Both the position numbers and the translations under genes were made by a program. A stretch of 64,000 nucleotides of DNA from Pycnopodia helianthoides (Eukaryota > Echinodermata > Asteroidea > Forcipulatida > Asteriidae). Location of the stretch: contig CM063264.1 in assembly GCA_032158295.1 (NCBI GenBank), positions 12,525,920 through 12,589,919 of the forward strand, written 5' to 3'. This document shows positions 1 through 10,739 of the stretch, in pieces. Within the stretch, counting starts at the first letter, position 1, and each line of letters begins with the position of its first letter. The notes beneath the pieces are model-generated. The model was not told the DNA's origin and searched no databases. It was given only the letters and a program-made list of their open reading frames with translations.

Positions 1-426
1 CTGACAAGTTTCAATGTTCAATTCACTTTCAATGTTTAGTTATGCTTTAAATAAGCCCGAAAAAGATGTTTTTCAAGAAAATACCTACCGGCAAACTTCG
101 ACCCAGGGTAACGACCCGGAACTAAAGGTCATATGATTTTGTCGTTAACTTGTGAAATGTTGCCCCAGTCTTGAACTATCAGATGCCCAACTCTGAACAT
201 CATAGCTTTTAAATTCATTGAAATACAGCAAATAGCAAATGGTCATTTTTGGACACCTGATGACGTCATCGTGACGTCATGAAAACTGTGCCGTCTTCAT
301 GTTGTGGTTCAATTGTCTGATGAGTTTCAAGGTTCAATTAAATTTCAATCTTGAGTTGTGTTCCGGAGAAGAGTTCCAGGGAAGAAGAAGATGGAGAAGA
401 AAAACAAAAGACAGAACAATATCAAG
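1..426. other. Non-coding flank with two CRE-like palindromes
   Basis: No gene is seen. Two perfect TGACGTCA palindromes lie 11 bp apart at 261-268 and 272-279; they belong to a set of six in the first 3.2 kb. The only open frame running through here continues into the hairpin array and is not credible coding sequence. Confidence 0.5.
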
Positions 427-725
427 AGGTGTTCGTGCTTGTATTGCACGAACACCTACAAAACAGAACAATAACAAAGAGGTGTTCGTGCTTGTATTGC
501 AAGAACACCTAAAAACAGAACAAAAACAAGAGGTGTTCGTGCTTGTACTGCACGAACACCTTAAAAAAAACGCAACAAAAACAAGAGGTGTTCGTGCTTG
601 TATTGCACGAACACCTAAAAACAAAAACAGAACAATAACAAAGAGGTGTTCGTGCTTGTATTGCACAAACACCTAAAACCAGAACAAAATCAAGAGGTGT
701 TCGTGCTTGTATTGCACGAACACCT
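427..725. repeat. Minisatellite of six hairpin units (51-58 bp period)
   Basis: Six copies of a 31-nt inverted repeat lie at 427-457, 480-510, 531-561, 586-616, 644-674 and 695-725. Each has a 12-nt arm, AGGTGTTCGTGC, a 7-nt loop (TTGTATT in five units, TTGTACT in unit 3) and the complementary arm. Units are separated by A-rich spacers of about 20-27 bp. Units 2 and 5 each have one arm mismatch. Open frames on both strands across the array are by-products of the repeat. Confidence 0.95.
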
Positions 726-759
726 AATAACTCATAAACCATCTATTTGATTTTTACAA

Positions 760-1690
760 TCTTACACATCATCGGATAGGTAATTTAAAGTTCGACAAAT
801 GCTACACAAAAATTGACCCCATTTGATCTTGACTTCCGGTTCAAAAAGCGAAGACAAAATTTAATATTTGAAAAAAAAAATCAGAACTCCTGAACCAGAC
901 ATTGTTTTTTTTCTGTACGTCGGAAGATAAGGCTTTCAAAACATTAGTAACGCTATAATTTGTGACCTCATTTGACAAGTTTAAACTTTATATTTGAAAA
1001 AAAATCATAACTTCAGAACCACACATTGGATTATTTTACATGTACATCATTTGAAAGGTCCCAATAGACTAATCACGTGCTACAAAATATGTGTCCCTGT
1101 TTGACCTTGACTTCCGGTTAAAGGTCAGAGGTTAATATTTGATGTTTGGAAAATCACAAATCCTGAACCAGATATTTGATTTTTATCATCTATACGTCAT
1201 TAAAAAAAATAATAAGAAGACGCCACCAACGCTACCAAGTGTTACTTCATTCGACATTGCCCTCCGGTTCAATCAGGAAGTTATTTCTTATATTTGAAAA
1301 AATCATAGCTCCTGAACATTGGTTGTTCCTTTGCTGTACGTCATCAGATAAAGCCTTTGTAACTTCATAGCAATGGTTAACCATTGCTATGAAGTGTGAC
1401 CTCATTGGACATTGACTTCCGGATCAAAACGGAATTTTAAACTTTATATTTTGAAAAAATCATAACTTATGAACCAAATAATGGATGTTTACAATCCATC
1501 CATCACCTAAAAGGTCTTTACAAACTAATCACGCGCTACATAAAATGTGACCCTATTCGACTTTGACCTCCGGTCCAAACCGGAAGTTGATGTTTAATTT
1601 TTGAAAAACTCATAACTCTTGAACCAGGCATTTTATTGATAAGGTTAAATGTCGTTACGTATTCAATCAAACACTCATCAAGAACACCTT
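760..1690. repeat. Degenerate tandem repeat of roughly 150-bp units
   Basis: A divergent unit recurs with the order: 'ttgacttccggtt'-like segment, 'atatttgaaaaaa', 'tcataactcctgaacca', a stretch reading like 'ttacaatc', a phrase like 'gaaaggtc', 'tgtgaccccatt'. Anchors for the 'cttccggt' segment are near 830, 1100, 1255, 1405 and 1560. Further single units appear near 1990 and 2690. Divergence is high, so the array is old. No gene is seen. Confidence 0.8.
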
Positions 1691-1719
1691 GTTTTTGAAG
1701 TAAACAAACTCAATGTCTA

Positions 1720-3360
1720 GTTTTTTTTAATACTTCTTCTTTTTCTTCTTATCCCTCGCGATTGTCCCCTAACAAAAGCACACCTCCCAAGCTCACACAA
1801 CCTTCAAACTTAAGTAAAGTTAAATAATCATTGGAAGATGAAACCGCTGCTATTACGTCATGATGACGTGATCAGGTGTTGAATTACGATAAATCAAAGT
1901 TTAATAACTCATGAACCACACGCTGGATTTTTACAGTCTTTAAATCATACGAAAGGCCTTAAAGACTCAATAATCGCTACACAGAGTGTGACCCAATTTG
2001 ACCTTGACTTCTGGTTCAAACCGGAAGTTGAAAATTCAAAAAATGCATATCTCAATAACCACAACTAACTTAACGTTTAGTACAAAGACATGTTCACAAA
2101 GTTGTCTCTTTACTTATCACCAGTTTTTGTTTCAACAAAAAATTAAGTCTAGTTTTTTTTAATACTTCTTCTTCTTCTTCTTCTTCTTATCTCTCGGGGT
2201 AAATCGGGTGTTATACCGCGGGAAAAAACTGCACTGAAAACAAACACAAAGCGTGATCTATACCAGTTGCATTGTGAGCGGCTTCTCGTTCTATTGACCG
2301 CAAGGCGCAAAGTCCAAAAATGCTTGCACTCTAGTCTCTGTTCAAGGTTCAGGCATCCTGACTTTGGCAATAGTTTGTTAGTCTCTAAAACAGCCGTCCA
2401 TGCAAACCTCGCAAACCTCGATTGTCTGGTAACAAAGACACACTTCCCAAGCTCACATAAACTTGAAACTTCACGGCTAGATATTCATTAGTAGATGAAA
2501 CCGTTGTAGTTACGTCATGATGACGTCATCAGGTGTCAAGTTAGAAGGTTTTTAATCATTAAAAATGTTAATCATTGAAAATCCATATCAAATCAAGATG
2601 AGGAGACCGTCGGTTGCTTTTTGCAGAAATATATAGAGGCAATATAGGTCTTCATTTTTTTATGTGTGCGTGACATGACTTGACCTCTACTTCCGGTCGA
2701 TACCAGAAATGCCTTGAAATTTAAAACTGGCACATTATTTGAAGTTTTTTAATGGTGTTATAGTCAAGCAAGGGTCTGGTTCTAAAAAATAAGACAAGTG
2801 ACGTCATAAAAGTCAAGAGCGCCCTCTAGCGGCAGGTTGAAAACAGTTAAAAATACACTTTTATTAGATGTCTGTGGCGAAGTTTAGGATAAATGTTTCA
2901 AAATTGGTATACATAATGACCTTTATGCAGACAACATATGTGTGAAGTTTTAGATTGATGACGTCATCATGTGTTACGTGGTATCGCCTTAAAGATTTAC
3001 TTTTTGAAGCCGTGTATCTACAAAACCACAAGTTCGACTGAGTTGAAACTTGGCATGTTGATAGACAGTGATATTGACCACGTAAATCCAAAGAAACAAT
3101 ATGATGACGTCATTCCTTTTTTGTTACAAATGTTTGAAATTTTGACCAATTATTACGGGTATTTATTGACCCGCTGTCAAACCACGGGATACACACACAC
3201 TACGCGATCCAAATCAGTTAAACGATGGGCAAATCAAATACAAAGTTCAAAGTCCATATCACATGCTTGTAGTATCTGTTCAAGGTTCAAGCAACCTGAT
3301 TTTGTTGGTCTCTAAAACAGCCGTCCATGCAAACCTCGCTAACAATCAAATGTCAGGCTT
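1720..3360. repeat. Older duplicated blocks with CRE-like palindromes
   Basis: A block with 'cccaagctcaca', 'gatgaaaccg' and 'tacgtcatgatgacgt' occurs at about 1780-1880 and again at about 2440-2535. A second block with 'ctctaaaacagccgtcca' followed by 'tgcaaacctcgc' occurs at 2383-2420 and 3311-3341. Perfect TGACGTCA lies at 2521, 2799, 2959 and 3105. A (TTC)n tract lies at 2166-2187. No gene is supported; the short open frames here lack splice or codon signals. Confidence 0.6.
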
Positions 3361-3369
3361 TTGATCGTG

Positions 3370-4391
3370 TGCTTTTTTAGACATTTGCTAAAGTGGGTAG
3401 CTTGTTAGGCACACCACAAAACAGTAAAAGCATCTAACTTCAACTTGATGAAATAGCTCACCCGTTAACACAACCCAGCGATACCCGAACACCTAGTGTT
3501 TGTTTTCACAAACACTTAAGGTCTAGTTTATAGCTAAAATAGTACAAGATCCTAAACTGTTGAAAAATAAACATAATATAATACCTGATTCTTACTCGAC
3601 GAAAACTGTTAACCTTTGGTTTGAATGGAATCATTAAGTGATTTTTCTCTAATATTTTTATTTATTTTTAATTTAAAAACTAGAATCGATTTGTGTGTTT
3701 TTTATTCTAAACTCAATTTGAATTACTGAGTAGAAGCAGATTAGTTACATTGTGCACCAATGTTGTTTTTCTGTACTATATCCCGTTGTCTAAACGGTTG
3801 GATTTTAATTTGCATTTTATTGAAGGCTTCTGCGATTCTCACCAATCAGAGTGTTCCGTCCACTTTTGGACTAATTTGCTAGATTCCCAAGTCTGTGATC
3901 GTAGGCTAATGACGGAGGTTAATCTACAAGAGGGCGCTGTTTCAGACAACAATGTATTGGGTAGACTAAAAGCCACGATCGCAGACTTGGAACCTGGCCT
4001 AGACACGACACTGTCCTGACTTTTAAGTTTTGTAATATCGATCCAACCTTGTAGCGCAACTAAATTACTAAATACAACTTGTGCAATCGGTCGGCTGCAT
4101 TCTTGGCCTATGTATTTTGAGAAGCATTTTTGTTTAGTTTATGTATGATTTGTCCTTACTTCATAGCTTTTTGTTTCTTTCTCCATTCTTTAATCATACA
4201 ATAACGCAAATCCTAAAAGATCGGAGTGGACGTTTGACGCTTTGTGGTGGTTACTTGTGTCATAAATCAAATTACTAGAAAAAAAAGTATTAATTACTAG
4301 ACCCCAAAATAAGGATATTTTACAAGATTGCCATTGTGAGAGTAGCTATTCGGTGTACATTAACTCTATTATTGAAACTTATTTTTCGCAG
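3370..4391. other. Upstream region of the ApoL-like gene, no exon identified
   Basis: The first exon or exons of the ApoL-like gene should lie here or beyond the left edge, but I cannot pick one. An open frame ending at 4019 carries a small inverted repeat (3887-3902 against 3975-3990, one mismatch), which looks like a MITE relic rather than an exon. Confidence 0.4.
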
Positions 4392-4537
4392 TCCTTAAAA
4401 GAAAGCTTGCTTCGGATGTTAGAGAGTTAAGAGAAGCAGCGATTGATCATTGCCAGTCAAGAGAAATATTAGTTGAGACACTCAACAACTTGGCTACAGA
4501 ACTTCAGCGCCAGGATACCCTGAGAAAGCGAGCCAAG
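4392..4537 (+). CDS. ApoL-like protein, internal exon (helical segment)
   Basis: A 146-bp exon lies between an acceptor ending 'tttttcgcag' and a donor AAG|GTAACA. Read after two bases that complete a split codon, it gives 48 residues of charged helix (contains 'LREAAIDHCQ' and 'LATELQRQDTLRKRAK') and ends in phase 0. That phase joins the next exon at 5251 without a stop. A charged helix followed by a hydrophobic Gly/Ala segment is the order seen in apolipoprotein-L family proteins. The 5' part of the gene is not identified; the ATG at 4490 is internal to the exon and unlikely to be the start. Confidence 0.55.
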
Positions 4538-4586
4538 GTAACAATATTGGTTGTTATCGGAATCATGCAAATATACAATACTATAA

Positions 4587-5125
4587 GCAGGGCTTATTCG
4601 TTCGCACGGTTTAGTAACCCGTTAGAACGAATTAACAATTCGTTGCACGGTTTAATTATGCATTCGAACGAATTAGCAGTTCGTTTGCACGGTTTAGCCA
4701 AGGCATGAAATGGCGCTGCACGCATACGTACCATCCAATAGCAATGCTGCTTCAAGATGGCGGAGGGCAGCGACGCAAGTAGTTCTGAAGAAATAAATTA
4801 AAAAGTGTACAAGTTAACGGTCATACAGTTATGCATAGATAAATTACATTTAATTTTTTGTAATACAAATTGAACAAGAGTTGAAGCATATATTGAAGCA
4901 AAGTGTTGCTATGAGCTAATCGTAGGGCCTATGCATGCATGCAGCGCCATTTCAAATTTCATGCCTAAACCGTGCGAACAGATTCCAACATTTCGTTCGA
5001 ACATATTATTTTACCGTGCTTATACGGATTACTGAGTCATTCGAACGGATTACTAAAACGTGCGTATACGGATTACTAAGTCGTTCGAACGGATTGCTAA
5101 ACCGTGCAAACGTATTAGCCCCTGC
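4587..5125. mobile_element. Foldback MITE in the intron of the ApoL-like gene
   Basis: The two halves are inverted copies: the left begins GCAGGGCTTATTCG and the right ends CGTATTAGCCCCTGC. Inside, 'gcacggtttagccaagg' and 'aaatggcgctgca' on the left have complements on the right. Each arm holds several repeats of a 'cgttcgaacgaatta'-type motif. No transposase is encoded, so it is non-autonomous. A poly-T/pyrimidine tract (5127-5160) follows just outside. Confidence 0.8.
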
Positions 5126-5250
5126 ATTTTTTTTTTTTTTTTTTTCTTCTTTCTTTTTTTTCGACTGTCCTCTCCTGGGCTCCGTAGTATCTGTATAAAT
5201 CAGGTTGTTTGTCTTAGATTATTCATTCTTTATTGATTCTTCAATTTTAG

Positions 5251-5787
5251 GTTGCTGCTGGAGTCACTGCTACTGCAGGCATTTTGGCATCAGTTTTCAC
5301 TTTCGGCGCATCTTTGTACTTAACAGCTGCAGTTGGTGCTGTAAGTGCAGTCGTACTTGCATATTTTGTAGGTTTCATCATTGCTGCATCAACTGTCTGG
5401 CTCATAAAACAAGAAGCGAAAGAAAAAACAGAGCAAGACACCCAGAAAACCAAGAGGTTTAAGTTGGCACTGGACGCCGTTAACTCAACAGCAAAGCAGT
5501 TTGGGGGTTCTAGTTTTAGCAGGCAAGTATCTACTTCGGGCATGCTTGACGCAATGATGTCTGGTATCCAAAGTGACATAAACCGTGATCATAATGTTTT
5601 ATTTAAAGTTATCTCACTCCCGCCTGATTTTGATGATGTAATTTCACCTGCCATTGCTATTGATAAACTCGACATAAAGGATGTTGTTGAAGCGATTCAC
5701 AATGCGGCTGCATTAATTCAGAGTATGAATAAAAACGAGATTGATTCGATCATAACTCGGATAAGAAATGATTTTGAAATTAATTAG
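5251..5787 (+). CDS. ApoL-like membrane protein, terminal exon
   Basis: The acceptor 'tcaattttag' at 5241-5250 opens an exon of 178 codons ending in TAG at 5785-5787; it continues the frame of 4392-4537. Seen: residues 1-55 are strongly hydrophobic and rich in Gly, Ala and Val ('GASLYLTAAVGAVSAVVLAY', then 'VGFIIAASTVWLI'), enough for two membrane helices in a hairpin. A Lys/Glu/Gln-rich stretch follows, then a polar C-terminal region of about 100 residues with amphipathic helices ('IHNAAALIQSMNKNEIDSII'). Known: apolipoprotein-L proteins pair an amphipathic helix with a Gly/Ala-rich membrane insertion segment containing a 'GASL'-like motif, and act at membranes. Inferred: a divergent ApoL-like membrane protein of at least 226 residues. 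The C-terminal half is not recognised. Another two-helix membrane protein remains possible. Confidence 0.55.
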   Translation, partial: VAAGVTATAGILASVFTFGASLYLTAAVGAVSAVVLAYFVGFIIAASTVWLIKQEAKEKTEQDTQKTKRFKLALDAVNSTAKQFGGSSFSRQVSTSGMLDAMMSGIQSDINRDHNVLFKVISLPPDFDDVISPAIAIDKLDIKDVVEAIHNAAALIQSMNKNEIDSIITRIRNDFEIN

Positions 5788-6360
5788 TTTGACATTTTAA
5801 AAAATGCCATTATATGACCCTATAATTTGGGTTTTTTAAAGAAAAGTAATTATAAAATAGTTAGTGATCAAAAACAACAGTGGAAGGGGGCTTAATGTCA
5901 GGACCGGGTGGAGGAAGGGTGTGTGTAACATCACGACACATCTTTTTACTTCTTGTAATAGATCATAATGTTTGACTTTTAAATGTTTATATTTTTAGGT
6001 ATAATCACCGGACTTTACAGTTTTAACACTTATTGTTTTGTTTTGGAACAATTAACATTCAGTGTATGGCTAGTCAAGTGGGAGGTATTTTGTGTGTATT
6101 TGCCATTAATGTGGAAATTTAGCTTATATATCCCTCGAAAAAAATATAGAGGGCAGGAAATATTACGAGGGATATTTCGTGGCAAAAATATAACATTTCA
6201 AGGGGGAACAACTATCGAAACAGTATTTCGTGCGCTCCAAAAAGAATTCGAAAAATTATTTTCACTTAAAGTGTTTTGAGTGATATTTTGTGGGAACGAA
6301 GTAATATTTCGAGCATACGAAACGGTGTTGAATTTGATGTAGTTACGTAGGGAACCCAAG
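5788..6360. other. 3' flank of the ApoL-like gene
   Basis: No clear AATAAA lies close to the stop. An open frame at 5983-6279 is interspersed with short repeats of an 'atatttcg' type (near 6170, 6225, 6308) and shows no family resemblance. I treat it as 3'UTR or intergenic DNA. Confidence 0.4.
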
Positions 6361-7050
6361 TGTCTGATTCAACTTTGTAATTAGTATATTTACGATAAGT
6401 AGTTAAGTTTAGGTCCGTGACCTTTGGATTCAAGCTCTTTTTCCTTTTTAGTTTTGAGCAAGAGAGAGCACAATGATTCTCAATTGGTATTTTTCTCTAT
6501 TTTCGTAAAGAGCATGGCTCTGGCCGTGCTCCAATTTATACCAATCAATAGGGAGGTATAGTGCCATAGAGCTCTCTGTGAGTATTGTTATGTATTTAAA
6601 TCATCTTTTTATTAGAAGATATTGTAATTTTTAGGGCTAGTTGAATCGGAGATTGTAAACTTGTATATTTTGTAGCTAGCCTTGTGTTGACCTTTTGCTC
6701 TTCACAGTGTCTGATCCAACTTTGCAATTAGCATAATTACGCTAAGAAGTTAAGTTTAGGTCCGTGACCTTTGGACTCACGGTTTTTTCCATTTTAGCTT
6801 TGAGTAATAGAGAGCACATTGATTGTCAATTGGTGATTTTCTCTATTTTTGTAGGGAGCATGGCTCTGGCCATGCTCCAAATACCAATCATTAGGGAGGT
6901 TTAGTGTCATAGAGCTCCCTGTGATTATTGTTATGTATTTAAATCATCTTTGTATTAGAGAAATATTGTAATTTTTGGGGTTAGTTGACTCGGATATTGT
7001 AAACTTGTATTTTGTAGCTAGCCTTGTGTTTACCTTTTTCTCTTCATACA
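6361..7050. repeat. Tandem duplication, two copies of about 347 bp
   Basis: Copy 1 begins at 6361 and copy 2 at 6708, both starting 'tgtctgat' then 'caactttg'. They share 'taagtttaggtccgtgacct', a palindromic 'agcatggctctgg' core, 'tgttatgtatttaaatcat' and 'tagctagccttgtgtt'. Copies are clearly diverged, with indels. Neither is coding. Confidence 0.9.
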
Positions 7051-7404
7051 AGTGACTGTGCTGTGCTATTTGTATAATGTGCCATGGAAGATTTTTATCA
7101 GTTCAGGTGCAGCACTGGCTCACTTTATATTTTAGACGTCATCGTATGGATTTTGCTTTTGTTGTATTTTTCTGATAGTCATCCTTTTTAAAAAGAGGGC
7201 CGGCCTCATTTCCCGTGCCTCTACAGTAATTAACTTCTATACGGCTGTAATTAAAACTCTTGCTCTATGGTAAAAATAACTCTAAGATCACGTGACCTTT
7301 ATTTTTTGAAAAAATGCTCAGAAACGGCAACATTTCGTGATCTCTTTTAGGAATCGTTCTATTTTACTCTTGGAAGACCTTTAAAGTCGTGTTTTGGTAT
7401 ATTT

Positions 7405-7660
7405 TGTAGCCTAAATAGCCCAACGAAGCCAGTGTGTCAAGGTAGGCCCTACGCAGTTTTAAATGGACACGTTGCCTTCGGATTGGGCGTTTTGGGCTAT
7501 AAAAAGCGTTTGTTGTGACATGGTTGGAAAGATGTTGTAAAAGTAAAATATAATTATCCACACAACACCTCGAAATTGCGTGGTTTTCCTTTTACTTAGT
7601 AAACTAATATGGTCCGCCATTTTGTAGAACCAATTTTGACTCCACAAATTGGCGAACTGT
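7405..7660. mobile_element. Partial copy of the palindromic MITE found at 13973
   Basis: The stretch 'aagatgttgtaaaagtaaa' through 'cctcgaaattgcgtggtt' and 'ttttgactccacaaa' matches the left arm of the element at 13973-14270. The flanking 'tagcccaacgaagcc' recurs near 63450. No second arm is present, so the copy is truncated. Confidence 0.75.
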
Positions 7661-8132
7661 GATGATGATGGATTTAAAAAAAAATAAAAAATAAAAAAAA
7701 CAGATTCAAAACAGTTTATTTTGTGGCCCTCGTATATTATGCATTGGCAAACCAGGCGCCTGGTCTCCCTTACTTACCCGAATAAATCGGATTATAAAAA
7801 TAATAAGATAATAAGATAACCCCAGATTCAAAACGGTTTCTTTAAATTATATTATTATTGAATTATTTGATCAAGTTCCGCCTTTTTGAACAAATCATAT
7901 CACTTGAGCTTGTCGTTTAACGAAACACGTTGAGATGATGATTTATTTTGTCATGGTACATGTATCTGTCACAAACTTTAAAGTTTACTTAATTTTTGTA
8001 TTTGTTTCATTGTAAGTATGGTTCTTATGATTGTATTTACTCGTACAAAAAATTCTGACTGTTCAAGGGCGCCCACTTTTTACAATGAGGCGCAATCCGC
8101 ACCCAGTTTCGGATACCTAATAATATTGAATA

Positions 8133-8520
8133 TTAAAGGAACATTACAGAATTGGTAAGAAACAAACTAATATACGTTTTGATCACAGATTTACATAAAA
8201 CTTACAGAGTCTAATGATGATGATAGTAGAAAACATCCCTTGAAATATTCTTGTCTGAAATGCCATATTTGATGAGAAATGAATAAACTAATTTTCCGAT
8301 TGGAGTTTATCGCTCAGTGAGCGTTTTATTCATTTGTTGAATCTATACGATTTCATGCAAATGTGTAATTGGTTTTCACCATTTTCTCGTGACCCAGATG
8401 GCCGATCGATCTCAAACTTCTACAGGCTTGTCAGTTTATGTGTATGGTGGATTACATAAAGTGCTTACACTGCAAGCAACTGTTTTGTTAGCAAAAACCA
8501 ATTCTGTAATGTTCCTTTAA
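8133..8520. mobile_element. MITE with 'aaaggaacattacagaattgg' type terminal inverted repeats, copy 1
   Basis: Bounded by TTAA at both ends, with terminal inverted repeats of about 22 bp: AAAGGAACATTACAGAATTG at the left and its complement at the right (8498-8518). Two further copies lie at 38207-38599 and 49411-49784. No coding capacity; TTAA ends suggest mobilisation by a piggyBac-like or other TTAA-targeting transposase (inference). Confidence 0.9.
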
Positions 8521-9730
8521 TTATTCCGATGTTAATTTCATTATTTGGTCAAGACGGTAAATTGCCATGTTTTATATTGCAGTAGTTTGCATAATGGTAT
8601 TAGAGGATTGCGAATTAAGAGCTTGTAACTTAATTGTTAGGGCTTTTGGGGTTCGGGGCTTGAGTGTGGTGTGACGAATCGACTCCAAGGGGACCCAACG
8701 TCATCCACCGTGCGCTGCATTGCCACTACCGGGGCACCCGCCACATATGAGCAACCCGTAATATTAGACTGAACAACCATCATTAATTTATAAGAAACTT
8801 TCAGTGTAATAAAATAACTTGATGTTATGTTTATTAAAATTATCTGTGTTGTATTTTAAGTAATGTTATATTATTATTTTGTTTGATGTTATCTCATTGC
8901 GTCATTGCTTCTTCTGTTAGTGCATTCATTCTAAATAACTCCTAAGTAAGTTATTTTTTTTAAGATCACGTCTAGTAAAGAATATTCATATGGTCGTTAT
9001 GTAATGTTGTGTAAAAATTAGAGGGCATATATTACTTCATGGCTGACTGGGCAAGACATGTAAAAAAGGTTTCATTAAGAACTCAACTTACTAAACTGAT
9101 AAACGATGAATGACAAAAGATAATATTTTGACAAATAGTCTGTAACGATGCTGGGGAGATTATATCAAAGACTCTGTAAGAAACTGCTATTCTGGACTTA
9201 AATCCGTGTGTGTTGTATCATCAGGACTCTTGACACGTTTCAAGCTTTACTTGTTACGTAAACCATATTTCTTTCTTTCTGAAATATAGCTTGTAGAAAA
9301 GAATTAGTTTTAATAAATGCATGAATACAAACGTGTGCAAAAAAAGAGGAAAAAGCTGTCTTTTGTCTAAAAATAAAAGAAGTCTGCGAAGGCGAGCAAG
9401 GGTGTGGGTTGTTGTGGGGTAAGCAGTAACTCTAGTTTTATTTGGCAAAGAGACTATTGTGATTAGCAATTATATAACTCCTTATCCTTTGCCTTATATA
9501 CCAGTTCTATCATTCTTGCCTTCTGAGGATTGTTCAAGCATTCTTGAACTGACGTGTTTAAGAGTCTACACGCCTTTGTTCAGGCTCTCGCATGCACACT
9601 GTAAGCTCATTTCCTCAATATGATTAAAAGAGTAGATGTACCTTTTCCGCCCGCCCCTCCCATTTTAGAATAATTTCTGGATTATTTTCGCTTTTTTGTC
9701 GTTCTAATTTTGCGATTCTCCTTTTTATAG
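8521..9730. other. No gene identified
   Basis: AT-rich sequence. The minus-strand open frame at 9254-9469 has no recognisable features. A GC-richer patch at 8640-8760 is not assigned. Confidence 0.4.
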
Positions 9731-9825
9731 AATTTTCAGGCTCTAACTGCTACTTATGTGGTATGTCAGGACATTGGTCCAGAAACTGCCCCATATCGAG
9801 ATCAAGATACACCACCCTATCATGA
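9731..9825 (+). pseudogene. CCHC zinc-knuckle fragment (retroelement Gag-type)
   Basis: Reading from TGC at 9748, the frame gives C-x2-C-x4-H-x4-C (CYLCGMSGHWSRNC) with the last Cys at 9787, and ends at TGA 9823-9825. This spacing is the classical zinc knuckle of retroelement Gag proteins and some RNA-binding proteins. A pyrimidine-rich stretch and 'ttttcag' precede it. Because reverse-transcriptase remnants follow 275 bp downstream on the same strand, I infer a decayed retroelement rather than a host exon. Confidence 0.6.
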
Positions 9826-10099
9826 TCAACGTGCAGTTCCCATCCGGAAGAAACGCCCCCTGGCAAGCCCCTCTGCCTCATTGACCCCTCATGCCCTCGA
9901 TCGTCGCCACCACCACATAAATGACCGAAGACTCTGGATGTCCAACCATATCATAAACAGGACAGCTGTGATAATTTTGGCCACGGCAATACTGATAAAT
10001 TCAGCGATATAATTAGGATACCTTGATTGCAACGACCAATATAAATCATTGACAAGCAATAATAACAATGTATAAGGAAGATTACAATCACATAGCGAA

Positions 10100-10640
10100 T
10101 TCTGGCGCGTTATTGGTGCTCAGGGTATGATTTTAGCAATAATAAACGAAGGTTTATACCGAATTTGGTTTACTCATCAGTATCCACCATCAGTGTTTGT
10201 CCACAGTAATGTATCTGCTTTACGGCAGTCCGCCTTTGTTACTGAATCGATTATAGAATTACTTTCATCCAACAGAATAAATGAAGTTGATTCACTTTCA
10301 TACGTAACCAGTCCCCGTTCGGTGGTTTGCCAGAGTTCCAACAAGAAGCGTACTTTGATTTTATATTTAAGTCAGTTGAACAAATAATATTTGCAGTAGG
10401 ACCATTTCAAAATTGATGATTGGAAAATTTGTGTACAGTTTTTTTATTCGAATGCTCTCATAATTTCCTTTGATTTAAAATCCGAGTATCACCATGTTGA
10501 TATTGCACCACAGTATCGTAAGTATTTCGGATTTTGTTGGTGTATTGATGGTTTGCAAAGGCACTTTGTGCTGCAACATGAACACAATCCACATCCGTCT
10601 CAGGTGCAACATTTTACTTTGGGGAGACCTCGGTCAATCA
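10100..10640 (+). pseudogene. Reverse transcriptase remnant (DIRS-like type)
   Basis: Two pieces in different frames. The first (TTC at 10100 to the stop after 10387) contains 'ALRQSAFVTESIIELLSSNR' and ends with a 'KKRTLILYLSQLNK' block, which resembles the KKRLILD(L)R..NK block at the start of many retroelement RT domains. After a frameshift, the frame from 10400 has 'ISFDLKSEYHHVDIAP' and 'RKYFGFCW', resembling the SFDLKSGYHH..I and FLGF.W blocks of DIRS-group and related RTs. The catalytic YxDD block is not seen, so the copy is truncated as well as frameshifted. Group assignment rests on my memory of these blocks. Confidence 0.75.
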
Positions 10641-10739
10641 AGCAAGCTTTGTGTGTGGAGATAATTCAAGCACCAGCAATTATCATTTATATTACTTATA
10701 TATATATATATATATGACAACATCCACAAGCTATATAGC

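Noticed and set aside
427..725. CRISPR array
   Set aside because: Repeats are palindromic minisatellite units, spacers are all similar A-rich sequence, and the genome is animal.
334..742. Overlapping + and - strand open frames over the hairpin array
   Set aside because: They translate the hairpin minisatellite; repeated Arg/Cys/Thr patterns follow the 51-58 bp period.
3750..4019. 89-residue + frame as first exon of the ApoL-like gene
   Set aside because: It ends in a stop with no donor in the phase needed for 4392, and contains an inverted repeat.
5247..5579. 110-residue minus-strand frame
   Set aside because: Antisense shadow of the ApoL-like terminal exon.
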